Shown here piece after piece: positions 9,259 to 16,812 of a DNA stretch of 64,000 bases (positions within the stretch are counted from its first letter, which is position 1; the number at the start of each line of letters is the position of its first letter). Origin of the DNA: Actinomycetota bacterium (GTDB taxonomy: Bacteria; Actinomycetota; Actinomycetes; S36-B12); contig JADKGE010000003.1 in NCBI GenBank assembly GCA_016717115.1, positions 186,001 through 250,000 of the forward strand, read 5' to 3'. The notes below the pieces were generated by a model. It did not search any database, was not told the origin of the DNA, and was given only the letters and a program-made list of their open reading frames with translations. A program made the translations under genes and the position numbers.

Positions 9259-9280
9259 TCACGTAATGAATGCCATACAT
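9245..9280. promoter_or_regulatory. Imperfect dyad, likely ArsR-family operator
   Basis: ATGTAGGGAATGC (9245-9257) and GAATGCCATACAT (9268-9280) are inverted with 10 of 13 positions matching. The 10-nt spacer has ACGT at its exact centre. The dyad covers the putative -10 box and the first codons of the regulator, the position expected for autorepression. Confidence 0.55.
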
Positions 9281-9646
9281 GATCGAGAGGACCTCGTGTG
9301 GAGGGCGCTGGCGCACTCCACCCGACGCCGGATCCTCGACGTGCTGTTCGACGCACCCATGAGCACCGGCGAACTCGTCACGGCGCTGACGATGGATCGC
9401 CACGTGGTGATGGCTCATCTCGCGGTCCTGCGGGAGGCCACCTTGGTCACGACGGAGAAGCGCGGCCGGGTGAGGGTCAACCACCTCAACGCGGTGCCGA
9501 TCCAGGAGATCCACCAGCGCTGGATCACCCCCACCAGCGGGCCATGGGCGGCCGCCCTGATCGCCGTGCGCGACGACGCCGAACGCGCAGCGGCTGACCC
9601 AGACACCCGCGTGGTGTCCCCCGACGAGAGGAAGACCAGTGCCTGA
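9266..9646 (+). CDS. ArsR-family winged-helix transcriptional regulator
   Basis: About 126 residues. Core motif is RALAHSTRRRILDVL, followed by MSTGELVTALTMDRHVVMAHLAVLREATLV, the recognition helix region, and a beta wing with KRGRVRVNH. No metal-binding cysteines are seen, so it is of the SdpR-like type that is usually paired with an SRPBCC protein, as here. Start is uncertain: ATG 9254 lies inside the operator with no ribosome site; ATG 9266 fits a leaderless transcript; GTG 9296 has GAGAGG (9285-9290) 5 nt upstream. The stop lies inside the next gene. It is the first gene of the five-gene unit to 11968 and likely represses it. Confidence 0.85.
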   Translation: MNAIHDREDLVWRALAHSTRRRILDVLFDAPMSTGELVTALTMDRHVVMAHLAVLREATLVTTEKRGRVRVNHLNAVPIQEIHQRWITPTSGPWAAALIAVRDDAERAAADPDTRVVSPDERKTSA

Positions 9647-10148
9647 GAAAGAGATCCGGCATTCCATCGTTATCGCCGCCCCCATCGAGACGGTGTGGGC
9701 GGAGATCACGAAGATCGGCACCCGGCAGCGGGCGCAGTTGGACGCCGTCCTCGAGACGAGCTTCTCTCCGGGTGACCCCCTGTACTACAAGTCCGAGGAT
9801 GGCTCACGGGTCTTCATGGTGGGTCGAGTGGTCGCCGTCGATCCGCCTCGCACGTTCAGCCATACCCAGGTGCTCACGATGCGCGACGACCCCTTGACTG
9901 TCGTCACCTGGAGCCTCGAGACGGTTCCCGAAGGCACGAGGGTCACGCTGACCAACAGCGGCTGGCCGGCCGACGCGAAGATGGAGAAGGTCGATGCCAC
10001 GTGGAAGGGCATCCTGGCCTCGTTGAAGACGGTCGTGGAGACGGGGGATGTCAGCGGCAGGCAGAAGGTGACCCTGTTCTTCATGCGGAACCTCATGTTC
10101 ATGATGCCGTCGAAGACCAAGGCGCAGAACGTCAGCGTTCCGGACTAG
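9639..10148 (+). CDS. SRPBCC (START/AHSA1-like) domain protein
   Basis: 169 residues, starting at GTG 9639 inside the end of the regulator gene, so translation is coupled. The beginning EIRHSIVIAAPIETVWAEIT is the typical first strand and helix of SRPBCC folds, and the C-terminal helix WKGILASLKTVVE closes the pocket. The fold binds hydrophobic ligands. ArsR-SRPBCC pairs are common in actinobacteria, and the ligand of such pairs is usually unknown. After the helix there is an extra basic/hydrophobic tail with FFMRNLMFMMPSK. In this operon the protein might bind an apolar cofactor or lipid; that is inference. Confidence 0.85.
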   Translation: MPEKEIRHSIVIAAPIETVWAEITKIGTRQRAQLDAVLETSFSPGDPLYYKSEDGSRVFMVGRVVAVDPPRTFSHTQVLTMRDDPLTVVTWSLETVPEGTRVTLTNSGWPADAKMEKVDATWKGILASLKTVVETGDVSGRQKVTLFFMRNLMFMMPSKTKAQNVSVPD

Positions 10149-10154
10149 CTGGCC

Positions 10155-10619
10155 GTGCCTGCGTTCGTTCACGTGGGAGCAGCCGTCATCGCTCTCGTCC
10201 TGGGAGCGGTGGTTCTCGCGATGCGGAAGGGCACGACTCGCCACCGGATCGTCGGCGGCTGCTATGCAGGCGCCCTGCTCATGGTCAACCTCGGTGCCCT
10301 GACGCTGAGCGGTGGGAGCGGCCGGTTCGGGCCGTTCCAGGTGCTCGCGATCATCAGCCTGAGCACGCTGCTGGCCGGCCTGGTGCCCATGCGGCTGCTG
10401 CCCCGAACCACGGGGGTGATCGCCGCCCATGGCATCACGATGGGGTTCTCCTACGTCGGGCTCGTGGCCGCGGGTCTTTCCCAAGTGGCGGCGCAGTCGT
10501 TCCCCCACCACACTGGGATGGCGGTCCTCGCTGCGTCACTGGCTACCTTCGCCGTGGGCGCGGTGGCGATCTTCGGATCCATCGATCGAGCCATGCGTCG
10601 CAGCGGCATCCGCGCCTGA
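10155..10619 (+). CDS. DUF2306-like integral membrane protein
   Basis: 154 residues, about five hydrophobic helices, start GTG 10155 only 6 nt after the preceding stop. Histidines are placed near helix ends (FVHVGAAV, TRHRIVG, IAAHGITM, SFPHHTG), a pattern seen in the DUF2306 family of predicted membrane proteins. Function is not established; membrane heme or metal binding would fit the histidines but is not shown. It lies 39 nt before the heliorhodopsin gene on the same strand and probably shares its transcript. Confidence 0.75.
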   Translation: MPAFVHVGAAVIALVLGAVVLAMRKGTTRHRIVGGCYAGALLMVNLGALTLSGGSGRFGPFQVLAIISLSTLLAGLVPMRLLPRTTGVIAAHGITMGFSYVGLVAAGLSQVAAQSFPHHTGMAVLAASLATFAVGAVAIFGSIDRAMRRSGIRA

Positions 10620-10658
10620 ATCGGCACTCCGCCGCCAGACCAACCGAAAGGAACGGCG

Positions 10659-11456
10659 ATGACGACCACCGTTGCACCCGCCCCACAGAACGTGCCGGAG
10701 GTGCAACTGGTCAAGATTCGGCGTTGGAACGTGATTGCGGGATTCGCCCACCTGGCGCAGCTGATCGCGATCCTGCTGCTCGCCAATGACTTCAGCCTGC
10801 CGGTGACGGCCACGTACATGGCCGGCCCGCCTGGAACGCCGCCCTCGGACCCCGTGGTTCTCTTCGACTCCAGGGTCGCGTGGGGTGTCGCGCTCTTCTT
10901 CGCGATCTCGGCGCTGTTCCACTTCATGGTGGCCTTCCCGCCCTTCACCAAGCGTTACGCGGCCGGCCTGATGGCGCAGCGCAACTACTTCCGCTGGGTC
11001 GAGTACTCGGTCAGCTCGTCCGTGATGATGGTGCTCATCGCCCAGATCGTCGGCATCTCCGACGCCGCAGCCCTGCTGGCGATCTTCGGCGTGAACGCGT
11101 CGATGATCCTGTTCGGCTGGCTGCAGGAGAAGTACGAGACGCCCGGCGACGGCGGGTGGCTGCCCTTCATCTTCGGCTGCATCGCCGGCATCGTCCCCTG
11201 GCTGGCCGTGCTCCTGTACGTCGTGGCGCCTGGTTCGCCCACGGACGTCGAGCCGCCCGCCTTCGTGTACGGGATCATCATCTCGCTGTTCGTCTTCTTC
11301 AACTCCTTCGCGCTCGTGCAGTTCCTGCAGTACAAGCGCGTCGGCAAGTGGTCGAACTACCTGAACGGAGAGCGCACGTACATCACGCTCAGCCTCGTGG
11401 CCAAGTCGCTTCTCGCCTGGCAGATCTTCGCGGGCACTCTGGCACCCGGATCATGA
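10659..11456 (+). CDS. Heliorhodopsin
   Basis: 265 residues, seven TM helices. Retinal-binding photoreceptor of the heliorhodopsin family, whose N terminus faces the cytoplasm, opposite to type 1 rhodopsins. The Schiff-base lysine is K249 in SLVAKSLLAWQ and the counterion is E115 in RWVEYSVSSS. H31 and H88 match the two internal histidines of the family; all four sit 8 residues after the published positions of protein 48C12 (H23, H80, E107, K241), so the alignment is gap-free over these sites. Other family blocks: ANDFSLPVT, GPPGT, FGWLQEKY, FGCIAGIVPW, FFNSFALVQ. AAAGGAA (10647-10653) precedes ATG by 5 nt. The stop overlaps the next ATG as ATGA. Heliorhodopsins show slow photocycles and little ion pumping, so a sensory or regulatory role is expected. 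Confidence 0.97.
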   Translation: MTTTVAPAPQNVPEVQLVKIRRWNVIAGFAHLAQLIAILLLANDFSLPVTATYMAGPPGTPPSDPVVLFDSRVAWGVALFFAISALFHFMVAFPPFTKRYAAGLMAQRNYFRWVEYSVSSSVMMVLIAQIVGISDAAALLAIFGVNASMILFGWLQEKYETPGDGGWLPFIFGCIAGIVPWLAVLLYVVAPGSPTDVEPPAFVYGIIISLFVFFNSFALVQFLQYKRVGKWSNYLNGERTYITLSLVAKSLLAWQIFAGTLAPGS

Positions 11457-11968
11457 ACGCCGATACGACCGCCTTGTCCTGGGTCTTCCCCGACGTCGCC
11501 GGTCGCGACCTGCTTGGACACGAATACCGGCTGCCCGGCGAGTTCCCGGCCGAGGTGAGCATTGCGGTCATCGCCTTCAAGCAGGGGCAACAGGCACAGG
11601 CCGACGCATGGATCACGCGGCTCGCGCAGGAGGGGATTCCGCAGACTCCGCACGGGCGCACGGACCTCGACAAGGTCATCCTCGAGCTTCCCGTGCTCTC
11701 GGGGCGCTACCAGGTCGTGCGACGGTTCATCGACGGCGGCATGGCGGCGAGTATCCGAGACCCGGACATCCTGGCGCGCACGATCACCCTCTACGGATCC
11801 GTGGACGGCGTCTGCGAACCTTTGGGGATCACCTCGCGCGAGGACGTCTCCGTGCGCGTCGTCCGACACGACGGGTCGGTGGTGTGGGGGGCGACGGGGC
11901 CGGTGACCGAGGAGGGAGTCGCGGACCTGCTCGCTTCGCTCGCGGGGCCTGACGGACCACCTGCCTGA
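11453..11968 (+). CDS. Thioredoxin-fold-like protein without redox cysteines, coupled to heliorhodopsin
   Basis: 171 residues, ATG 11453 overlapping the heliorhodopsin stop. It begins with a short strand and LPGEFPAEVSIAVIAFKQGQQAQADAWI, the beta-alpha start of peroxiredoxin/ATP10-like thioredoxin folds, and later has ITLYGSVDGVCEPLGI and VRVVRHDGSVVWGATGPVTEEG, like the end of that fold. The CxxC or peroxidatic Cys is absent; the single Cys is in DGVCEPL. No signal peptide or TM segment, so cytoplasmic. The fold call is by eye and moderate. Strict overlap with heliorhodopsin suggests stoichiometric expression and a possible partner or output protein. Confidence 0.7.
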   Translation: MNADTTALSWVFPDVAGRDLLGHEYRLPGEFPAEVSIAVIAFKQGQQAQADAWITRLAQEGIPQTPHGRTDLDKVILELPVLSGRYQVVRRFIDGGMAASIRDPDILARTITLYGSVDGVCEPLGITSREDVSVRVVRHDGSVVWGATGPVTEEGVADLLASLAGPDGPPA

Positions 11969-11991
11969 GGCTCGTCGTCATTCGCCGGTTT

Positions 11992-12654
11992 CTAGAGCAC
12001 GTTGACGGCGCGCGCGACGACGAGCGCGACCAAGGCGAGGGAGACCGCCGACTCGACAATCAGCATGAGCTTGGACCAGTGCCGAACGGCCGACACGTCG
12101 GTGGGGCTGAAGGCTGTCGCGGTGTTGAACGACAGCGCGAAGTAGTCGACGAACTGCGGGTACCACCCGGTGTCCGCGATGTCGGGCAGACCCTGCTCCG
12201 GGAAGTGGAAAGCCGGCCTCGCGACGACGTGCCCGCGTGCTCGCTTCGCCGGTCCGCCGCCGTCGAGGTGCCAGTACCAGAGCGCGAACGAGATGACGTT
12301 GGTGAGCCAGACGACGGCGCCGATGATCAGCAGCTGGCCGGGGCTGGTGAAGTCGGCCTTCTGGAGGATTCCGGTCACGAGTCGCACCGTCGAGATGAGA
12401 GTGACGACCGTCATCGTCACGAGCAGCACGGCGGTGACGACCCTCAGCCATCGCACGTCGCGGTCGATCCGGCCCGGATCGCCGAGGACGAGGACCCCGA
12501 GCAGCACCGCGAGAACCAGTGGGTACGCGACGGACGCGCTCGTGGAGATCCGGAACTCGCTGGGGATGAAGAGGTACAGCACTCCGGCGGAGACGACCGC
12601 CAGGGCCATGGGCACCCTGCGTTCGCCACGCTGTTCCGGTTGCCGGTCAGTCAC
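11992..12654 (-). CDS. Integral membrane protein, possible two-TM channel-like C terminus
   Basis: 220 residues. Four to five hydrophobic helices are followed by a cytoplasmic or loop segment with HFPEQ and a C-terminal part with DYFALSFNTATAFSPTDVSAV, then a last TM ending VALVVARAVNVL. The FNTATAFSPTD segment between two helices looks like the re-entrant loop of ion-channel-like families but no selectivity filter is clear. GTG 12654 has GGTGGA 5 nt upstream. It is convergent with the heliorhodopsin unit. I do not recognise a characterised family. Confidence 0.75.
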   Translation of the reverse strand: MTDRQPEQRGERRVPMALAVVSAGVLYLFIPSEFRISTSASVAYPLVLAVLLGVLVLGDPGRIDRDVRWLRVVTAVLLVTMTVVTLISTVRLVTGILQKADFTSPGQLLIIGAVVWLTNVISFALWYWHLDGGGPAKRARGHVVARPAFHFPEQGLPDIADTGWYPQFVDYFALSFNTATAFSPTDVSAVRHWSKLMLIVESAVSLALVALVVARAVNVL

Positions 12655-12864
12655 AGTGGTCCACCGTTCGCCGCCCCTCGACACGAAGAGACAGTCTCTC
12701 AGGAACCGGCTCCGGAATCTCGCCGCCGGACGTGACCGTCCAGCGATACGCTCCGCGGGTCTCGCACGCCCGTGTGGGCATCGCCCCAGAAGACCGCATT
12801 CCGAAGCAGCGCTCGGAGCGGACTCCGGGCTCATGGTGCTGGCCCAGCCGGATCGGAGCGACAC

Positions 12865-14754
12865 ATGAGGGGAACGGCCGGGGCCGGCGCCTCGACTCTG
12901 CGGCCTTGGCGCTCGCGGAAGATCGCGGGCATCGTGGCGGCAGCCGTCCTCGGCACGGTCGCCCTTGCCGCAACGGGAGGCATGTCGGCCATCGCCGCCG
13001 AGACGGCCCCGCCGTCGCTGTCACCGGCGCCCGTGGTGTCGGCGGCACCATCGGCGGACCTCGTCAGTCCGACGCCCGAGGTCTCCCTCGAGCCCTCCGT
13101 CGCAACCTCCGTCGAGGCGAGCGGTCCGGTGTCTCCGACCCCGCTCGGGTCACCCTCCGTGATGCCCACGGCAAGCGCGGCGACCTCCGCCGTCGCGTCG
13201 CCCCGGGCGTCAGCCGAGGCAGTCGCCACCGGGGCGCCGAGCACCAGCCCCTCGGTGGCTGTGAACTCCTCGGCCACTCCCAGCCCGACCCGCACGATGC
13301 GCCCGGCCGCGCCACCGGCGGTGCAGGACTCGGGCGTGCCTGTGGCGGCGGTGCTTGCCGCCCTTGTCGTCATCGCCGCGGCCGCGCTAATCGTGTGGGT
13401 GGTGATAGCTCGAGGCAGACGACCGGACCGGGGAACGGCCACCGGCACCACGGCTCCCGCGGTGTCCGACGGGTCTGGGGCGGCGTCGTCGATGCCCGCC
13501 CTCCCGGCAGCGGCCAGCGCCGACACGATGGCCTTTCTCGTCTCACTGGGGGAGGCGATGATCGACTCGGGGGACCCGGTCACGGACGTGCGTGACACCC
13601 TCGACCAGGTGGCGATGGTCAACGGGCTTCGGGGAGCCGAGATCGTGGTGCTGCCGACCGCGCTGATCGTCTCGACGCCGGCGGCTGAATCCGTGCAGAC
13701 GGCCGTCACGTCCGCCGGCTTCGCCCCGCTGCGCCTGGACCAGATCGATGCCGTGTTCGAGGTGGCTGGTGCGGCCGAACGGGGGGAGCTCGGTCCGCGG
13801 GAGGGCCTGGCCCGGCTGCGGCTCGCGCGGACGTTGAGGCCGGCCTATCCGCCGTCGGCGCGGGTCCTTGGCTACGCCGTCTTCACCGTTGGCCTCGCGC
13901 TGCTTCTGCGGGCGAGTTGGACCGACCTGCTGATCGCCGGAGTCCTCGGCGCAGCCATCGGGACGTTGCTCCTGTGGACGCCGCGGCTCCCGCCGAACTA
14001 CCGGGTGTTCGTTCCCGTGGCTTGCGCGTTCGGGGTGTCGGTGATCGTCTTCCTCCTCGCGCGCACCGGGCTCGATCTGGGTGGGTTCGCGGCCCTCGTC
14101 GCACCGCTGGTCACCTTCCTGCCCGGCGCCCTGCTGACCACGGCGGTGATCGAGCTGTCCACCGGGCAGATGATCTCCGGTTCTGGCCGACTTGCCGCAG
14201 GGGTGATGCAACTCGTGCTGCTCGCGCTCGGCATCGTGGCCGGCGCGCAGCTCGTGGGGGTGCCGGCCACGAGCATCTCCGATGTCGCCGGGCAGCCGCT
14301 CGGGGCGCTGGCGCCGTGGATCGGTGTCGCGGCCTTCGGGGTCGGCGTGGTCGTGCACCACTGCGCGCGCCTCGCCTCGCTGGGCTGGATCCTCCTCGTG
14401 CTGTATGTCGCGTACGCCGGCCAGGTCGTGGGCGCGCTCTTCTTCGGGGACGTCCTCTCCGCATTCTTCGGCGCCCTGCTGATGACCCCTGTCGCGATGC
14501 TCGCGGCGACGCAGAAGTCGGGACCGCCCACGCTCGTGAGCTTTCTGCCGGCATTCTGGCTGCTCATCCCGGGGGCGCTCGGCCTGGTCGGGGTGACGAA
14601 GTACCTGGGGGACGACCGCCTCGACGGCGCCACCGCCCTGGTCACGACCGGAGTGACCATGATCGGCATCGCCCTCGGCGTGCTCCTCGGACTCGCCGCC
14701 GGAGCCGGCCTGTCATCGACCGTGGGTCGCATCGGCGCCCCGCCGACTGGATAG
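12865..14754 (+). CDS. ThrE-family threonine/serine exporter with long Ser/Thr/Pro-rich N-terminal region
   Basis: About 629 residues. The C-terminal 420 residues match the threonine/serine exporter family: a soluble block FLVSLGEAMIDSGDPVTDVRDTLDQVA (DUF1212-type) followed by about ten TM helices, including the second exporter half from about residue 480. Before it lies an unusual region: a signal-like helix (KIAGIVAAAVLGTVALAATGG), about 120 residues of Ser/Thr/Pro/Ala low complexity, and another TM helix (VAAVLAALVVIAAAALIVWVV). The low-complexity stretch would lie outside the cell. ATG 12865 follows GGAGCG; upstream in-frame ATGs lack such a site. Export of small amino acids is inferred from the family. 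Confidence 0.85.
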   Translation: MRGTAGAGASTLRPWRSRKIAGIVAAAVLGTVALAATGGMSAIAAETAPPSLSPAPVVSAAPSADLVSPTPEVSLEPSVATSVEASGPVSPTPLGSPSVMPTASAATSAVASPRASAEAVATGAPSTSPSVAVNSSATPSPTRTMRPAAPPAVQDSGVPVAAVLAALVVIAAAALIVWVVIARGRRPDRGTATGTTAPAVSDGSGAASSMPALPAAASADTMAFLVSLGEAMIDSGDPVTDVRDTLDQVAMVNGLRGAEIVVLPTALIVSTPAAESVQTAVTSAGFAPLRLDQIDAVFEVAGAAERGELGPREGLARLRLARTLRPAYPPSARVLGYAVFTVGLALLLRASWTDLLIAGVLGAAIGTLLLWTPRLPPNYRVFVPVACAFGVSVIVFLLARTGLDLGGFAALVAPLVTFLPGALLTTAVIELSTGQMISGSGRLAAGVMQLVLLALGIVAGAQLVGVPATSISDVAGQPLGALAPWIGVAAFGVGVVVHHCARLASLGWILLVLYVAYAGQVVGALFFGDVLSAFFGALLMTPVAMLAATQKSGPPTLVSFLPAFWLLIPGALGLVGVTKYLGDDRLDGATALVTTGVTMIGIALGVLLGLAAGAGLSSTVGRIGAPPTG

Positions 14755-14758
14755 GTTG

Positions 14759-14783
14759 TCGTCCCGATCGTGATCCGGGACGA
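14759..14783. terminator. Hairpin between convergent genes
   Basis: TCGTCCCG (14759-14766) and CGGGACGA (14776-14783) form a perfect 8-bp stem with a 9-nt loop in the 43-nt gap between the ThrE-like and Nudix genes. No U-tract. Confidence 0.6.
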
Positions 14784-14797
14784 GAACCGCATCCTGA

Positions 14798-15313
14798 TCA
14801 CGTTGCGTAAGGTGCGGCCGACGGGGCCACGCTCAGGATGGCGTTCACGATGTCAGGCAGACTCGCAGGGTCAGCCAGCTTGATCCCGGCGAGCTCCCCG
14901 GGCCGGAACCAGCGAAGGTCGTCATGCTCGTCGGGCGCAGCGTTCACGGGCTCTCCATCCCACCGGGTGACCAGGAACGCTCGCACGTCCAGGGCTGGGT
15001 CGGTATTCGTGAAGGGCATGGGTGCTGGGTCCTGGACGGTGACGCCGAGCTCTTCGAGGCACTCACGATGGACCGCCTGCCCGGGAGACTCGCCCACTTC
15101 CACGTGACCACCCACGAGGTCCCAGCAGTCCGGGTAGGCGCGGCGGGACGGGTGGCGATGGCAGAGGAGGACGCGGCCGTCGCGCACGAGGGCTGCGACG
15201 GCAATCTGGATGGGGGCGGCTGCACCGTCGGGGTTGAGAACCCGCCGTTCCCCTGTGAGAGCTCCGGCCCTCGGCTCAGAAGGAGCGGTGGAGCTGGGGC
15301 GTGACACGTCCAT
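14798..15313 (-). CDS. Nudix hydrolase
   Basis: 171 residues. The Nudix box spans about residues 69-91 (GGHVEVGESPGQAVHRECLEELG), fitting GX5EX7REUXEEXGU with all acidic metal ligands. Upstream is the usual strand AAPIQIAVAALVRDGRVLLCHRHP. Such enzymes hydrolyse nucleoside diphosphates linked to another moiety; the substrate cannot be read from sequence. ATG 15313 is chosen since homologous structure starts well after it; an ATG 60 nt upstream is possible. The first 25 residues are Ser/Pro-rich. Confidence 0.88.
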   Translation of the reverse strand: MDVSRPSSTAPSEPRAGALTGERRVLNPDGAAAPIQIAVAALVRDGRVLLCHRHPSRRAYPDCWDLVGGHVEVGESPGQAVHRECLEELGVTVQDPAPMPFTNTDPALDVRAFLVTRWDGEPVNAAPDEHDDLRWFRPGELAGIKLADPASLPDIVNAILSVAPSAAPYAT

Positions 15314-15418
15314 GCGCCCACACCCTACGCAACTGCCGACTGTGGGCCGACGCGACTCGGCCAGTGCCCACACGCGGGAATGGCGCTGAGCGCTGTGCTA
15401 GCGGTATGCAGGTGTTGA

Positions 15419-15438
15419 GGCGCGGCCCGGGCCACGCC
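15419..15438 (-). terminator. Short GC-rich hairpin after the amidohydrolase gene
   Basis: GGCGCGGCC and GGCCACGCC pair across a CG loop with one mismatch. It overlaps the end of the amidohydrolase stop region on the minus strand. Weak candidate without U-tract. Confidence 0.3.
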
Positions 15439-16721
15439 TAGCCGGCCCCGGCCGCCTGGCGTTTGTGGATCACACCGTCCTTCATGATCACGGAGAAGTG
15501 GCGGTCCGGGTCGGCCACCAAGGACAAGTCCGTCAGCGGGTCGCCGTCGACGAGGAGGATGTCGGCCAGCGCACCGGGCTCGATGCGGCCCAGGACACCG
15601 GGGTAGGGGTGGCGCGGTCCGGAGAGCCCGAGCAGGTCGGCGTTACCCGACGTGGCCATGGTCAGCACCTCGGCTGGAGTGAACCAGCGGCTCATCTTCG
15701 CCAGCTGCTTGCCCTGACGTCGAGCCAGGTCCGCGTCGAACAGGGTGTCGGTGCCCCAGCCGAGCCGGATGCCGTGCTTGCGGGCGAGGGCGTAGGCGCG
15801 GTCGGTGCCGGCGGAGACCTCGAGCTGCCGAGCGCGGTTGGCGGGGTTGGGATTGGAGATGGCGTCCTCATCGTCCAGGAACGGCTGCAGGCTCCACCAC
15901 ACATCGTTCTCTGCCATCAACGCGACCGTGGCCTCGTCGATGAGATGACCGTGCTCGATGCACCGCACACCCGCGCGGACCGCCTGGGCGATCGCCCGCG
16001 GAGTGTACGCGTGAACCATCACGTAGGTGCCCCAGTTCTCCGCTGCCTCGACCGCCGCGCGCATCTCCGACTCGGTGTACTCGGTGACGTCGATCGGGTC
16101 GTAGGAGGACGCGAGTCCGCCCCCGGCCATCAGCTTGATCTGCGAGGCGCCGAGCATCAGCTGCTCGCGAACGGCACGGAGCACCTCGGGGACCCCGTCG
16201 GCGATCGCTGAGCCGCCCATCAGCTCGATGTGGCTCAGGTGGCCGCAGGGATCTCTCGGTACCTCGTGACGCATCCGGAAGTCGCCGTGCCCTGACGTCT
16301 GGGAGATGAACGCGCCGGACGGCAGGATGCGCGGACCGGTGACCACGCCCTCGTCGATCGCCCGCTTCACGGCGAACGTCGGCCCGCCGGCGTCGCGCAC
16401 GGTCGTGAAGCCCCGCATCAGGGTCCGGCCGGCCTCGCGGCCCGCCGCAAGGTACAGGTATCCGACGTCGCAGGTCATGGCCTCGGGCGCGGAGATCGCC
16501 GCGAAGGCCGCGTGCCAGTGCGCGTCGATCAGGCCGGGCATCAGCACCTGGCCGCTGCCGTCGATGATCATCAGGTCCGCATCGTCAGCACCCGGCGCCA
16601 CCGCCCCGACCGACGTGATCGTCGACCCGTCGATTCGGACGTCACAAGGCTCGAGCAGCGACTCACCGTGGCCGGGGAAGACGCGAGCATTCCGGAAGAC
16701 GATCCCACTGCTCGGCAACAT
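15438..16721 (-). CDS. Amidohydrolase family protein (imidazolonepropionase-like)
   Basis: 427 residues. Cytoplasmic metal-dependent hydrolase of the amidohydrolase superfamily. Metal ligands are visible: HxH in GLIDAHWH (H68, H70), candidate carbamylated Lys K196 in SQIKLMAGGG, H237 in VMVHAY, H257 in CIEHGH, and catalytic Asp D325 in GWGTDT. The flanking beta-sandwich pieces are FRNARVFPGHG at the start and GALADILLVDGDPLTDL at the end. This set is typical of the Xaa-Pro dipeptidase/imidazolonepropionase-related subgroup, whose substrates vary widely. It stands alone between the Nudix gene and the divergent PAS sensor. Confidence 0.92.
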   Translation of the reverse strand: MLPSSGIVFRNARVFPGHGESLLEPCDVRIDGSTITSVGAVAPGADDADLMIIDGSGQVLMPGLIDAHWHAAFAAISAPEAMTCDVGYLYLAAGREAGRTLMRGFTTVRDAGGPTFAVKRAIDEGVVTGPRILPSGAFISQTSGHGDFRMRHEVPRDPCGHLSHIELMGGSAIADGVPEVLRAVREQLMLGASQIKLMAGGGLASSYDPIDVTEYTESEMRAAVEAAENWGTYVMVHAYTPRAIAQAVRAGVRCIEHGHLIDEATVALMAENDVWWSLQPFLDDEDAISNPNPANRARQLEVSAGTDRAYALARKHGIRLGWGTDTLFDADLARRQGKQLAKMSRWFTPAEVLTMATSGNADLLGLSGPRHPYPGVLGRIEPGALADILLVDGDPLTDLSLVADPDRHFSVIMKDGVIHKRQAAGAG

Positions 16722-16812
16722 CGTGCCCTCCCTACGACCTCGGATGGTGAGGAGCGACCCTACTGTGACCGGCCGGGAGCCCTTCGGAGCCCGTCCGGTG
16801 GGACGCTAGACG

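Noticed and set aside
9254..9265. ATG 9254 as start of the ArsR regulator
   Set aside because: No ribosome site fits, it lies within the operator dyad, and the -10 box overlaps it; ATG 9266 or GTG 9296 is better.
10659..11456. Type 1 proton-pumping rhodopsin
   Set aside because: It lacks the DTE/DTD-type pump motif; the RWVEY, SLVAKS and GPPGT blocks and overall length match heliorhodopsin.
13021..13320. Ser/Thr/Pro-coding stretch as a DNA repeat or CRISPR-like array
   Set aside because: It encodes a low-complexity protein segment in frame with the exporter; there is no regular unit or spacing.
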